Shown: in pieces, positions 26,064 through 34,917 of the stretch
Position numbering within the stretch: the first letter of the stretch is position 1
Layout of the letters: the number at the start of each line of letters is the position of its first letter
Source: Chloroflexota bacterium
GTDB taxonomy: Bacteria > Chloroflexota > Anaerolineae > UBA4142
Assembly: GCA_023381515.1 (NCBI GenBank)
Contig: JAMCQI010000015.1
Span: forward strand, 1 to 64,000
DNA: 64,000 nt
Direction: 5' to 3'
Made by a program: the position numbers and the translations under genes
The notes under the pieces: generated by a model
Databases searched by the model: none
What the model saw: the letters and a program-made list of their open reading frames with translations, nothing else
What the model was told of the DNA's origin: nothing

Positions 26064-27539
26064 GTGAGTACTGTTATTCAGCTCAAGAGGCGCTGGTTGC
26101 TTGGGTCCCAGATCGGCAAGGGTGGTTTTGGTCGCGTCTTCGAGGCCCTGGATGAGGCCGGCTGTCCTGGTGCTGTCAAGCTCATCCCGAAGGACCTGGG
26201 GGCCAGTCGTGAACTCCTGTTTGAGGACCTGACCGGAGTCCATAATGTGGTACCCATCATCGACTCGGGTGAATTCAATGGTCAATGGGTATTGGCGATG
26301 CCACGCGCGGACATGTCGTTGCGCGCTCACCTCGACCAGCGAAGAACACTGCCTCCTGAAGAGGGCGTGCCAATTCTGATTGATGTCGCGACCGCCCTCG
26401 CGGATTTGCAGGGACGCGTGGTCCATCGCGATGTCAAACCCGCTAACGCCTTGCTTCTTGATGGGCACTGGTGTCTTTGCGATTTCGGGATCGCTCGCTA
26501 CGCCGAGGCGTCAACGTCACCCGACACCCACAAGTATGCCTGGACATCGGCATACAATCCGCCCGAGCGGTGGCACGGTCAGCGCGCAACCGCGGCATCA
26601 GATATTTACTCATTGGGAGTGATGGCTTTCGAAATGCTAATGGGGCATCGGCCATTCCCGGGACCGGATGGCCCGGATTTTCGCAACCAGCATCTCACGG
26701 AGGATCCCCCAGCGCTGACCGGCTGCCCGGTGCTCTTGGCAAGTCTCGTGACCGAGTGCCTTTTGAAGGCTCCGGAGGCGCGCCCGACAGCGGCAAACCT
26801 GCTAGCGCGCCTCAAGCTGGTCCTAAAGCCGACCACTCCTGCAGCTAGTCTGTTGCAGGCAGCTAACCAGGGTCAGGTCCTGCGATTGTCTACTCAAACC
26901 GCACAACAATCGGCGGCTCGTTCAGCTGCCGAACAGCGTCGCGAGCTTTTCACTTCGGCTACCAAGGTGTTGGGTATGATGGCCGAGCAACTCGGTCAAT
27001 CGATTCGAGAGAACGCGCCCGCGGCGGCATGGCAGATGGGACCGCAGGGAAAGTTGCTCGGTTCGTCGGTCACATTAGGTCAGGCGACCTTGAGTTTCGG
27101 CTCGGTGTCCGAGTGCCGTGAGGATGACTGGGCAGGGCGAAAACCGCTAATCGATGTCGTTGCTTACGCGACCATCGGCGTAAAGTTCCCGCCCGACTAC
27201 TACGAATACGAAGGCAGGAGTCACTCCCTCTGGTTCTGCGATGCTCAAGAACAGGGTGTATATGGTTGGTATGAGACTGCCTTTATGGTCTCCGCAGTGA
27301 TCCCCAAGCGAGGGCGTCAGAACCCGTTCGCGCTACCGCCTAGCAAGGAGGCCGGAGGCGCCCTTAGCCGGGCGATAACTCCCTTTGATGTTGCCTGGCC
27401 GTTTACCCCAATCGAACCCGGGAACGACGATGAGTTTCTGGAGCGTTGGATGACATGGTTTGGCCAAGCCGCTCAAGGCAATCTGCGTTATCCTTCGACT
27501 ATGCCGGAACGAAACTCGCAAGGGTCTTGGCGGTTGTGA
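26064..27539 (+). CDS. Hanks-type serine/threonine protein kinase
   Basis: About 491 residues from a GTG with GGAGG 8 nt upstream (an ATG-containing longer frame begins at 25953). The kinase domain has GKGGFGRVFEAL glycine loop, GAVKLIP (ATP lysine), HRDVKPANALLL catalytic loop, DFGIARY, then a W.S.YNPPE activation segment and DIYSLGVMAFEML. No transmembrane helix is seen, so it is cytosolic. The about 220-residue C-terminal region has a WFCDAQEQGVYGWYETAFM block that I do not recognise. Forty-four nt later begins a second gene, likely its partner. Confidence 0.9.
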   Translation: MSTVIQLKRRWLLGSQIGKGGFGRVFEALDEAGCPGAVKLIPKDLGASRELLFEDLTGVHNVVPIIDSGEFNGQWVLAMPRADMSLRAHLDQRRTLPPEEGVPILIDVATALADLQGRVVHRDVKPANALLLDGHWCLCDFGIARYAEASTSPDTHKYAWTSAYNPPERWHGQRATAASDIYSLGVMAFEMLMGHRPFPGPDGPDFRNQHLTEDPPALTGCPVLLASLVTECLLKAPEARPTAANLLARLKLVLKPTTPAASLLQAANQGQVLRLSTQTAQQSAARSAAEQRRELFTSATKVLGMMAEQLGQSIRENAPAAAWQMGPQGKLLGSSVTLGQATLSFGSVSECREDDWAGRKPLIDVVAYATIGVKFPPDYYEYEGRSHSLWFCDAQEQGVYGWYETAFMVSAVIPKRGRQNPFALPPSKEAGGALSRAITPFDVAWPFTPIEPGNDDEFLERWMTWFGQAAQGNLRYPSTMPERNSQGSWRL

Positions 27540-27583
27540 CGCGCTAACCCATCTGGCAAGCACCTGGAAAGGAAGCAACAAGC

Positions 27584-28441
27584 ATGGCCGATGAAGAAAA
27601 ACCGATTGACCCGGAAAAGCCGGAGCAAATGATCGATGACATAGTCTCGCGGCTCGATGGCATGCACGACATCATGGTCGATGGTGCCACTCAGATCGGA
27701 TATACGCGCGATGCTTTTCGCGCAGTGCGTTCAACGTGGGCTAGCCTTGGAAGCGCGAGCACGTCCAGTCCCGAGTCGGAGAATATCTACAATAGCGGCA
27801 TCAAGTTCCTCTCGGCTTTCCGGGACGAGGTGCGCGCAAGAGAACAGCAGTTGCGGCCGATCTCGGGTCTATCGCAGCAATTGTCCGGTTCTGCGAACAG
27901 CTTTGTGACCGCCACAAATTCTACCGCGGGCTTCGTGTTTACGCCCGGTGGCACCAGTCCCTCGTTTGGACCGATCCGGTTAACTTTGCCTGGCAAGCAA
28001 GAATCATATGCGGGGCGTTTTTCAAGATTCGATCCTGCACTGGGCAAAACGTATCAGGAAATCTGGGAAACTCTATATGGTACTCGAGCCGATCCGGAGC
28101 GAGCGGCTCTATACTTGATTCGGCAGGCTTTCGATCAGCTCTTTGAGAAACTTGCACCTGATGACGATGTGCGCTATTCTCCCTACTGGACGCCGACGAC
28201 TGACAAGGGCAAAGAGAATCAGGTTTGGCGTGAAGAGAGAATCAGATATGCGGCCGCAAAGCATGTCAAAGATTCAGTCCGTGCGAATACTCTAGTCGCA
28301 TCCGTAAAGCACATGATCGACGTTTATCAAGGGCTGAACAGGGCACATGTGCGTGGTGAACTAGACCGAGACAAGTCCCGCCAAGCACTTGCTGAAATGC
28401 GCACCATTCTCGAAGACTGGGCCAACGCGCTCGAGATTTAA
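27584..28441 (+). CDS. Kinase-linked protein, possible pPIWI-associated nuclease-like (pP_pnuc) domain
   Basis: 285 residues, start preceded by GGAAG. N-terminal about 100 residues are helical (coiled-coil-like). The C-terminal 140 residues read FDPALGKTYQEIWETL ... IRQAFDQLFEKLAPDDDVRYSPYW, then a charged helix (REERIRYAAAKHV) and a final helix (MRTILEDWANAL). This spacing recalls the domain called predicted pPIWI-associating nuclease, found with defence genes. That is a resemblance by eye, not a firm match. Pairing with a kinase suggests a two-gene sensor/effector unit. Confidence 0.5.
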   Translation: MADEEKPIDPEKPEQMIDDIVSRLDGMHDIMVDGATQIGYTRDAFRAVRSTWASLGSASTSSPESENIYNSGIKFLSAFRDEVRAREQQLRPISGLSQQLSGSANSFVTATNSTAGFVFTPGGTSPSFGPIRLTLPGKQESYAGRFSRFDPALGKTYQEIWETLYGTRADPERAALYLIRQAFDQLFEKLAPDDDVRYSPYWTPTTDKGKENQVWREERIRYAAAKHVKDSVRANTLVASVKHMIDVYQGLNRAHVRGELDRDKSRQALAEMRTILEDWANALEI

Positions 28442-28481
28442 GGACGACCTCACCGCACCAGTTACGTCCGTCATTTCTGGT

Positions 28482-28526
28482 CCGCCCCCTGCCAGAGCCT
28501 TGTGGGCAGACTCCGGCAGGGGGCGG
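28482..28526. terminator. Bidirectional terminator-like hairpin
   Basis: Perfect 12-bp GC-rich arms CCGCCCCCTGCC (28482-28493) and GGCAGGGGGCGG (28515-28526), separated by 21 nt. It lies between two convergent genes (kinase pair to the left, coiled-coil gene to the right), the expected place for a shared terminator. Confidence 0.65.
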
Positions 28527-28543
28527 CGATGATCACACATCCC

Positions 28544-29743
28544 TTACGGATTAGCCGATTCCTCGGCCGTGTTGCGGAACCACCGCGAGTGGCGCACTCG
28601 CGGCGGCAACTCTTTGCGGGCGATTGGATTCCGGGGCGTTTCGGTCACCCAGCCTTCCTGACCTCTCAGCGTGAGTATGCGATCGAGCAACCAGCCGATG
28701 CTATTCCCGTTCCGCGAGACCTCTTTCCAAACCTCGATCCGTCCATCACCCACGACTGGGATGAAACCTTCAGCTGCCAAGTGATCGGCAATGGGCCGCG
28801 CCTGCGCAAAGCGTGCATTGGCCGCATCACGAGCGGCATCCAGTGCCTTGTTCGCAAACGGTGCCACTTGATCCGCCACACCTGCCTGGCGTGCTTCCTC
28901 CATGAGTTGATGTATCCGCCGAACAGCGCCCAATTGGTCGCGATTCGCACTCACCCGGGCAATGAGATCACGCACGAACTTTGACTTGCGCGCCTCCCCA
29001 AGCGCCTGTTCCACCTCGGCGATCCGCGCGGGGTCGGCATTTCCGGCTTTCGCCTGTTCCAACAGCACCTCGGCATTCTGAATCATCCCCTCTTGCAGAG
29101 CCTGGAGCGCGGCAGCAAGTTTTTCCGCCGCGGTCGCCGTGAGACGTACGCTACTTGCCACTTCCGGGGCTACTCCCTCCAATCGTTCCAGTTCCTGTTC
29201 GACCAGCTGCAACTCCAAGGCATCCGTCACAGATGATGCCTCTACCTCGACTCGGGCTTCTGCAGCCGCGATTTCAATCGTCGTCAGCGCCGTCTCCAGC
29301 TCCAGCTGCTTGGCGTTGAAGGCGAGGTGGATCTTTTCGAGTACCGCCTTCAGTTCCTCACCGGCCAGGAAAGCCCTCGCACGCTCTTCCATCTTGGCCC
29401 GTTCGTCGGCCAGTCCCGCGAGCGCCGCCTTCGTCTGGCTCACGCGGTCCTCAATCGCCCCGATGGCGACCTCACGTGCGGTCCGTTCCCGCTCGATCCG
29501 TGCACGCGTGTCTTCGGCCTCTCGGTAGGTCGTCTCGATGCGCTGCCGGGCTGCACCGGTGATAATCGCCTCGATCTCCTCCAGAGTAGGGATCGGAGCG
29601 ACTTGACACGTACTCTGTTCAGTGCTATATTCAGTTGTAGGTGCGATTGTGGCGAAAGCCACCAACGTCCCATGAGCCGCTAACTCTGGGGCGTTTTCTT
29701 TTGCTTCGGCTTCGACCACCACGAACTGTGTCGTCTGTTCCAT
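28544..29743 (-). CDS. Coiled-coil protein
   Basis: About 399 residues from the ATG at 29743 (GGAGG 5 nt upstream). Residues about 75-330 are a long Glu/Ala/Leu-rich coiled coil (TREVAIGAIEDRVSQTKAAL...). The C-terminal 70 residues form a small domain with VVGDGRIEVWKEVSRNG and GWLLDRILTLRGQEGW. No signal peptide. No family recognised; the shape resembles structural or DNA-bridging proteins, but nothing proves it. It lies on the same strand as the small genes to its right. Confidence 0.6.
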   Translation of the reverse strand: MEQTTQFVVVEAEAKENAPELAAHGTLVAFATIAPTTEYSTEQSTCQVAPIPTLEEIEAIITGAARQRIETTYREAEDTRARIERERTAREVAIGAIEDRVSQTKAALAGLADERAKMEERARAFLAGEELKAVLEKIHLAFNAKQLELETALTTIEIAAAEARVEVEASSVTDALELQLVEQELERLEGVAPEVASSVRLTATAAEKLAAALQALQEGMIQNAEVLLEQAKAGNADPARIAEVEQALGEARKSKFVRDLIARVSANRDQLGAVRRIHQLMEEARQAGVADQVAPFANKALDAARDAANARFAQARPIADHLAAEGFIPVVGDGRIEVWKEVSRNGNSIGWLLDRILTLRGQEGWVTETPRNPIARKELPPRVRHSRWFRNTAEESANP

Positions 29744-29768
29744 CATTTCCTCCAGAAATGTGACGTCC

Positions 29769-30050
29769 TCAATCGAGAATGTCGGCGAGCAAGTTGTCGA
29801 GCAGTGTTCGATTGTTGGTTCGCAAGTACCCGAGCGCCATCTGCGCTTGATGGGGGAAAGCCTCCTCGATTCCTCTCCGTGCAAACTCGGCATATGTCGT
29901 GGCTGCACGGACTCCAACCCAACTCATGTTCAAGAGCGCATACAACTGAGTCGCCGCTGCCCGCCTTCGATCGGACTCTCCGAGACAGAATGCGCAGCGA
30001 CAGCCCGGCCTGTGTCCCTTTGATGGCATGGGAACGGGCGATTGTTTCAT
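29769..30050 (-). CDS. Small cysteine-containing hypothetical protein
   Basis: 93 residues. GAGGAG lies 7 nt before the ATG at 30050. The N terminus has HRPGCRCAFCLGESDRRR, a likely CxCxxC metal-binding knuckle, followed by a helical region (YALLNMSWVGVRAATTYAEFARRGIEEAF). It precedes the coiled-coil gene by about 25 nt and is probably co-transcribed. Confidence 0.6.
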   Translation of the reverse strand: MKQSPVPMPSKGHRPGCRCAFCLGESDRRRAAATQLYALLNMSWVGVRAATTYAEFARRGIEEAFPHQAQMALGYLRTNNRTLLDNLLADILD

Positions 30051-30088
30051 CGCGAAACTCCTCTTCTGTTTCAGGCGGTGTGAGAGCA

Positions 30089-30187
30089 TCACCTCAGTGA
30101 CCGGACGACGGCCCACACGACATGTCCGGCAAAGTAAGCAACAGCCGCAACGAGGAAGAGTAGATTCAGTACGTCTTCCTTCTTCAC
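30089..30187 (-). CDS. Possible 32-residue membrane peptide
   Basis: A GTG-started frame inside an AAAGGAGGTG sequence encodes a charged start (KKEDVLN), a single hydrophobic helix (LLFLVAAVAYFAGHVVWAVV) and a basic end (RSLR). The start codon sits directly on the ribosome site, which weakens the case. The protein-like hydrophobic profile and position between two other small genes support it. Low confidence. Confidence 0.3.
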   Translation of the reverse strand: MKKEDVLNLLFLVAAVAYFAGHVVWAVVRSLR

Positions 30188-30220
30188 CTCCTTTCGCTTT
30201 CTTGGATTCTGGAACTCGCT

Positions 30221-30337
30221 CTACCGCGGATGATTCGAGAACGCGGCGAAAAGCGGCTGCAGCGCGAGGAGCATCGCCTGGGCGAACAAGTACGCAAGCA
30301 TGGCGACTGCGCCCAGAAGAGCAATCGTCTGTTTCAT
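30221..30337 (-). CDS. 38-residue single-span membrane peptide
   Basis: Begins MKQTIALLGAVAMLAYLFAQ and continues with further hydrophobic residues to ...FSNHPR. A very strong GGGAGGTGA lies 4 nt before the ATG. One transmembrane helix with a short polar tail. Size and hydrophobicity resemble phage/plasmid holin-like or regulatory microproteins; no family can be named. First in a set of three or four small minus-strand genes. Confidence 0.5.
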   Translation of the reverse strand: MKQTIALLGAVAMLAYLFAQAMLLALQPLFAAFSNHPR

Positions 30338-30356
30338 GACTGTCACCTCCCTTCAA

Positions 30357-31611
30357 GATTGAATTGGGGATGGAAACACAACAACCCCGCGTCGCAGGAT
30401 GGCGACACGAGGTCGTTGTTCATCTGATGATTTGGATTTGGATCGACTCAGTGAAAACGCGAGACGCATCGAACCGCGGCGTGGGAACAGTAGTTCCCAA
30501 ACCAGCAGTCCTCGACGCGCTCAAATGATGGGGAGCAATAGCTCAGGGGAGCACAAAAGCCCGCTCACCGTGACTCGCAGGTAACCGGGCTCTCGCAGAC
30601 GTGAAGAGACAAGCGGAGTAGATGGCTTCGCTTGATCAGTTATGGAGTTGAGCCGCTTTCTGAGTGAGACTCTGATGCATCCGAAGACAGTAGCCTGAGC
30701 TCGTCGAGGGATACATCATTCCGTCCAACCGAGAGACCATGACACCTACGGAAGGACACTCTCGAACGAAAGCGAGATCCGAGAGCAATCGTAAGTACGA
30801 TTGAGACTATATGAACTGTAAGCACAAGCAGTATACGGCAGAGAGAAGAGAGAAGTCAATAGACTGGACCGGGAAAAACGAAAAGTCGAGTAACAAAGAG
30901 AATGCAGATGAAGAGGGTGGCAAGGAACAATCGGGATGCAAGTAGACTAGATAGAATATATTAGATGGTCGCGGCACTTTTTCTCGCAAGTGCCCTTTTT
31001 CAAGGCGATTTCTGCCCTTCGCACGAGTTTGCTTCCACCAAAAGGGGAAACGGTCTCGCACCAAAAGGGGAAATGATCTCGCACCAAAAGGGGAAATCGC
31101 ATCCGAAAGAAGGCGCATCTGGCTCTCGTAGTGTGCTGAAGGTGAGCTCGGAGGACCGAGGTGCCCTTTTCCCAATTTCGGAAGGTTGTGCCATACTGGC
31201 GATGTAAGCTTGATCTCGTCTTTGCCCAGGCAGCTGAAAAGAATTCTTGGCTTGTTAACCACCAGTTCCTCTGGATTGTTGATCAGCAATTGCCCGGGTG
31301 ACGAAGATCGCGAGCTAAGGAATCACGGCGATCCTCGGCACTTGTCAGTTGGCGCGCTCGCGCTAGGGCAAGTGCCTTTTGTTTTCCCACACTTGATCTA
31401 TAAGAGATGGACGAGAGTTGGTTTTTTCGTTTGCGCCTGATTTGCTGGATGCCTGCCTCAAGAGGCAGCTTGTGCGGACAGCTTGTTCATTTCGACCTTT
31501 GCTACCACTCCACATTGTTAGGATCGGGTGCCTTGAGCGAGACCAAGTATCGCATGTGTTGTCCCCGACCCTCCTTTGCAGTATTCAAAATGCCCCGAGG
31601 GGGAATCAACA
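30357..31611. other. Gene-poor region with candidate replication origin
   Basis: About 1.25 kb without a convincing gene. Frames on both strands have poor composition and no ribosome sites. The segment 30900-30965 is comparatively A/T-rich, and it is followed by three 23-bp-spaced direct repeats. The motif GTGCCYTTTT recurs at 30989, 31161 and 31371. This may be an origin or a regulatory region between the element and sbcD, but no initiator gene is nearby. Confidence 0.4.
31036..31096 (+). repeat. Three iteron-like direct repeats
   Basis: CACCAAAAGGGGAAA occurs identically at 31036-31050, 31059-31073 and 31082-31096. The spacing is exactly 23 bp, close to two helical turns, as in plasmid iterons. 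Copies 1 and 2 also share TCTCG just after the repeat. Confidence 0.7.
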
Positions 31612-32751
31612 ATGCGATTCATCCACACGGCCGATTGGCACCTGGGATGCCAACTGCATCACAAGCAGCTCATTGATGACCAGGAATATGTCCTCGAGCA
31701 ATTCGTCGCGTTGGCGAAGGAACGCAAGCCCGATGCGATCGTCCTAGCCGGCGATATCTATGACCGAGCGGTGCCCTCGACGGATGCCGTAGGTCTGCTC
31801 GATGAAACGCTGTATCGCCTCGCCGGTGAATTGGGTATCCCCACTATTCTCATAGCAGGGAACCATGACGGTCCGGAGCGACTGAACTTTGGGTCCCGCC
31901 TGCTTGCCGGACAACAACTCCACGTGTTCGCGACCTTCTCTGTCATCCCCCCTCATCTCGCATTCCATGATCAGTATGGCCATATATGGTTCTATCCCCT
32001 GGCTTATGCCGATCCCCCCGTCGTTCGCCAGCATTTTCCAAGCGCGACCAACCACGATGCCGCTGCTCGTGCCCATCTCCAGCAAGTGAGAAATGTACGC
32101 CCTGAAGGCGTTCGCTCTGTATTGGTTACGCATTCATTTGTCGCGGGTGGTATTATCTGCGACTCGGAGCGAATCATTGCCGTTGGAGGTGCCGGCCTAG
32201 TAGGGGCTGATTGCTTTGATGGGTTCGACTATGTGGCGCCCGGTCATCTTCACCGACCTCAAAGCATTATGGAGAATCAAGTAGAATACCCTGGTTCTCT
32301 GCTCAAGTACTCATTCTCCGAGTCCGATCATTCCAAGTCCGTCAGCGTAGTCGAAATGAACGCAGAAGGACAATGTCACGTAGAGAGGGTCCGACTCTCG
32401 ACGAACCACGATGTTCGCATCATCAAGGGCCGCTTGGAAGAGTTGCTCCGACGCCCCGATGGTCATATGGACCGAGACGACTATGTGCAAGCAATTCTTC
32501 TGGACGAGGGAGCGTTGCTGGATCCCATGGAGAAGTTGAGGCAGGTGTACCCCAACGTTTTGGCTATGGAGAAACCCTCGCTTAGCGTAGGAAATCTACA
32601 GAATCTGGGGACGAACCATCGAACTAGGTCCGAAGACTCCCTGTTCGAAGATTTCTTCTGTCAGGTCACGGGAAGGAACTTGAATGATGAGGAGAAATCG
32701 GAGATGGCGGATGTCTTCGCCGCATTCCGTCGGCAAGAGCGGGAGGCTTAG
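31612..32751 (+). CDS. sbcD: SbcD-type exonuclease subunit (Mre11 family)
   Basis: About 379 residues. The metallophosphoesterase motifs are intact: ADWHLG, AGDIYDR, GNHD, later VTHSF and APGHLHRP. SbcD pairs with SbcC to open DNA hairpins and process ends. GAGGGGGAA precedes the ATG. The stop is followed after 2 nt by sbcC, but that gene is broken, so this subunit is probably an orphan in this locus. Confidence 0.9.
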   Translation: MRFIHTADWHLGCQLHHKQLIDDQEYVLEQFVALAKERKPDAIVLAGDIYDRAVPSTDAVGLLDETLYRLAGELGIPTILIAGNHDGPERLNFGSRLLAGQQLHVFATFSVIPPHLAFHDQYGHIWFYPLAYADPPVVRQHFPSATNHDAAARAHLQQVRNVRPEGVRSVLVTHSFVAGGIICDSERIIAVGGAGLVGADCFDGFDYVAPGHLHRPQSIMENQVEYPGSLLKYSFSESDHSKSVSVVEMNAEGQCHVERVRLSTNHDVRIIKGRLEELLRRPDGHMDRDDYVQAILLDEGALLDPMEKLRQVYPNVLAMEKPSLSVGNLQNLGTNHRTRSEDSLFEDFFCQVTGRNLNDEEKSEMADVFAAFRRQEREA

Positions 32752-32753
32752 CC

Positions 32754-33528
32754 ATGAAACCCCTGAAACTCGAACTAGTCGCCTTCGGCCCGTTCGCCGG
32801 TAAACATGTCGTGGATTTTCCCGAGCTTGGGGATGCGACCTTCTTTCTCATTCATGGCCCGACTGGGGCAGGGAAGACGACTATTCTCGATGCCATCTGT
32901 TTTTCCCTCTATGGTGATGCTTCGGGCGGCGAGCGCGATGGGAACGAGATGCGAAGCCACCATGCCAAGCCGGAAGTTGCCACCGAAGTGACATTTGATT
33001 TCGCGCTAGGGCCCGAAACCTTCAGAATCAAGCGGTCTCCCAAACAAGAACGCCCCAAAGCGCGGGGAGAGGGCACGACGACCGTGCAGGCAAGCGCAAC
33101 GTTATGACGGCGAACCGGGTTTGAGGGAACCGACAACGACGGCGAGGTTGTTGCAACCCAGCCCACCAAGGTAACCCCTGCTGTCGAACAGCTTTTGGGT
33201 TTTAAGAGCGACGAATTCAGACAAGTCGTTATGCTGCCGCAGGGCAAATTCCAAAAGCTCCTAATGGCCAACTCCACAGACCGGGAGGCGATTCTTGAGG
33301 ATATATTCAAGACCAGTCTCTATAGACGAATCGAGGAATTGCTGAAAGAAAGAGCGAACAAGCTGAGTGAGGCGGCCACGAAGAATAGGGAAGACAGAGA
33401 CTCCGTTTTCAGGGATGCGGGCGTCCAATCTCTTGACGACCTTGTCAGCAAAAAAGATAGGCTTGCAGAAACCCTCAGTCAGCAAAGTGTATTTCCCAAA
33501 TCGAATTGGGACAAAACAGCTTTTAATT
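32754..33528 (+). pseudogene. sbcC: sbcC remnant: nonsense codon and 3' loss
   Basis: Starts as a good SbcC ATPase head: Walker A HGPTGAGKTTILDA and the LPQGKFQKLL block typical of SbcC. At 33105-33107 an in-frame TGA interrupts it at ATL-stop-RRTGFEGTDNDGE, where a tryptophan is expected. The frame then continues to 33528. Full-length SbcC proteins have about 1000 residues; only about 250 codons remain. The last about 15 codons no longer look like SbcC. The IS at 33529 shows a clean target duplication, so the 3' part was lost before the IS arrived. Confidence 0.85.
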
Positions 33529-33607
33529 AACTGAGACTTTCGGCTGCTCAAATTGGCTGTGTCACTCCCGCGAATCTGGAGTAGAATGATGAAGCAGGAG
33601 CAGCCCC

Positions 33608-33928
33608 ATGGCAGACAATCGCAACGGCAAGAAAGCCCGGCGGCAAATCCCCGCCGAAACGAAATTTCAAATCCTGAAAGAAGCGCGCAGCACCAACCTG
33701 AGCATCAGCCAAGTCTGCGAGCAGTATGCGATCAGTCCGACGCTCTTTTATCAGTGGGAGCAGATCGCCAACCCCGGGGCCCTGTCCGCGCTGCAAGGCC
33801 AGCCACGTGGCCGCAAAAAAGTGCGGCCCAGCGAAGAAATCTTGTTCGCCGAGGTGCAGCGTCTGCGCGAAGTGATTGCCGAGATCACCAGCGAGAACCT
33901 GCAGCTAAAAAAGGGGCGCTGGCGCTAA
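33608..33928 (+). CDS. IS3-family transposase OrfA
   Basis: 106 residues, a helix-turn-helix DNA-binding protein (AETKFQILKEA...ISQVCEQYAISPTLFYQWEQ) with a short leucine-containing C-terminal helix (LFAEVQRLREVIAEITSENLQLKK). A slippery A6G run at 33907-33913 near its end allows the -1 frameshift that makes the OrfAB transposase. OrfA alone usually represses transposition. Confidence 0.88.
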   Translation: MADNRNGKKARRQIPAETKFQILKEARSTNLSISQVCEQYAISPTLFYQWEQIANPGALSALQGQPRGRKKVRPSEEILFAEVQRLREVIAEITSENLQLKKGRWR

Positions 33929-34836
33929 CGCCCCGCCGGCGCTACAGGGCCGACGAGAAGACCCGCCTCCTGGACACCATTCAGCAAGCGCACGATCGGT
34001 GTCCCGGCTCAAGTCTCGGCGAGATACTCGCGAACTTGGGACTGGGGAGCACGACCTATTACCATTGGCGCCAACGCGCGACACAGGCCTGCCTGACCGA
34101 CCACGTCCGGGTGCCGGAGCGAAGGGCAGTGCCCGCGATACCCAGTGAGGTCTCGACTACCGCCAGCTATGCCCGCCAACATCCGTTGTTAGGGTACAAA
34201 CGCCTGGCCTATGCGTTGATGGCTGAAAATCAGGCCTTTTTGCGGCCCTGGATGGTGCATGACATCCTCACTGAGGCCCAATTGTTGGGCCGGCGCGCTC
34301 CGGAACCGGAGCCGCTGGTGCGGCCGCCTGAAGCGGATCATCCCGACCAACGCTGGCACACCGACCTGCTGATGTGGTGGTTTGATGGCCGGTGGTTCTG
34401 GCTCAGCGATGTCTTGGATGCTTACAGCCGCTACTTGGTCCATTGCGAGCTGCTGCTCACTGCCACCACGGAGGCCGTGGTCCTCGCAGGCCAACGGGCC
34501 CTGGAGACGTTGGGCGATCGCCCGCGACGTCCGGGTGAGCCCGAGATCGTGCATGATGGCGGTGTGCGCACCCATCCCTATCATCCACAATCGAACGGAC
34601 GGGACGAGCGCGTCCATCGCACCCTGCGCGAAGAGATCTCACTCGATGAGAACGCGAATCTGTACCAAGCGCGTGATGTGATCGCAAAGTACCGGACCTA
34701 TTACAATGAACGCCGACCCCATTCGGTCTTGCACTATCTGTGTCCCCGCGATTACTATCGCGGCAATCCGGCCAAGTTGCTGGCCGAAGGGGAAAGCAAG
34801 CTCCGAGCCGCGGCGGAGCGCCGACGACAGTACTAG
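33910..34836 (+). CDS. IS3-family transposase OrfB (DDE integrase domain), possibly internally deleted
   Basis: About 308 codons in the -1 frame from the A6G slip. An HTH_21-like segment (YARQHPLLGYKRLAYAL) precedes the rve integrase core: first Asp in HTDLLMWWFDGRWFWLSDVLDAYSR, second in IVHDGG, and Glu in SNGRDERVHRT. The usual 15-20 residues between the second Asp region and HPQSNG are absent: IVHDGG runs directly into VRTHPYHPQSNG. That may be a small in-frame deletion that disables this copy. Confidence 0.8.
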   Translation, partial: KGALALTPRRRYRADEKTRLLDTIQQAHDRCPGSSLGEILANLGLGSTTYYHWRQRATQACLTDHVRVPERRAVPAIPSEVSTTASYARQHPLLGYKRLAYALMAENQAFLRPWMVHDILTEAQLLGRRAPEPEPLVRPPEADHPDQRWHTDLLMWWFDGRWFWLSDVLDAYSRYLVHCELLLTATTEAVVLAGQRALETLGDRPRRPGEPEIVHDGGVRTHPYHPQSNGRDERVHRTLREEISLDENANLYQARDVIAKYRTYYNERRPHSVLHYLCPRDYYRGNPAKLLAEGESKLRAAAERRRQY

Positions 34837-34917
34837 GAGGAACACCGGCGATGAGGGGCCGAATTTCCTCAGTTAATTATTTGGCATTTTCTCCTATAAC
34901 GATTTGGGCAAGACAAA

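Larger units (their letters stand above)
33529..34874 (+). mobile_element. IS3-family insertion sequence
   Basis: A 1346-bp element with two overlapping transposase frames. The ends are imperfect inverted repeats beginning AACTGAG (left, 33529) and ending CTCAGTT (right, 34874), with TTCGGC further in on both sides. AATT is duplicated at 33525-33528 and 34875-34878, a 4-bp target duplication in the range usual for IS3. It is inserted into the sbcC remnant. Confidence 0.85.

Noticed and set aside
31036..31096. CRISPR array
   Set aside because: Repeats are 15 bp, the gaps are only 8 bp and partly similar, and no cas genes are near.
30807..31289. 160-codon minus-strand frame
   Set aside because: Composition and lack of a ribosome site are poor, and it spans the iteron-like repeats.
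33105..33107. TGA read as tryptophan (recoded genetic code) in sbcC
   Set aside because: TGA ends many intact genes in the window (for example protein B, RitA, RitB and the histidine kinase), so it is a normal stop here.
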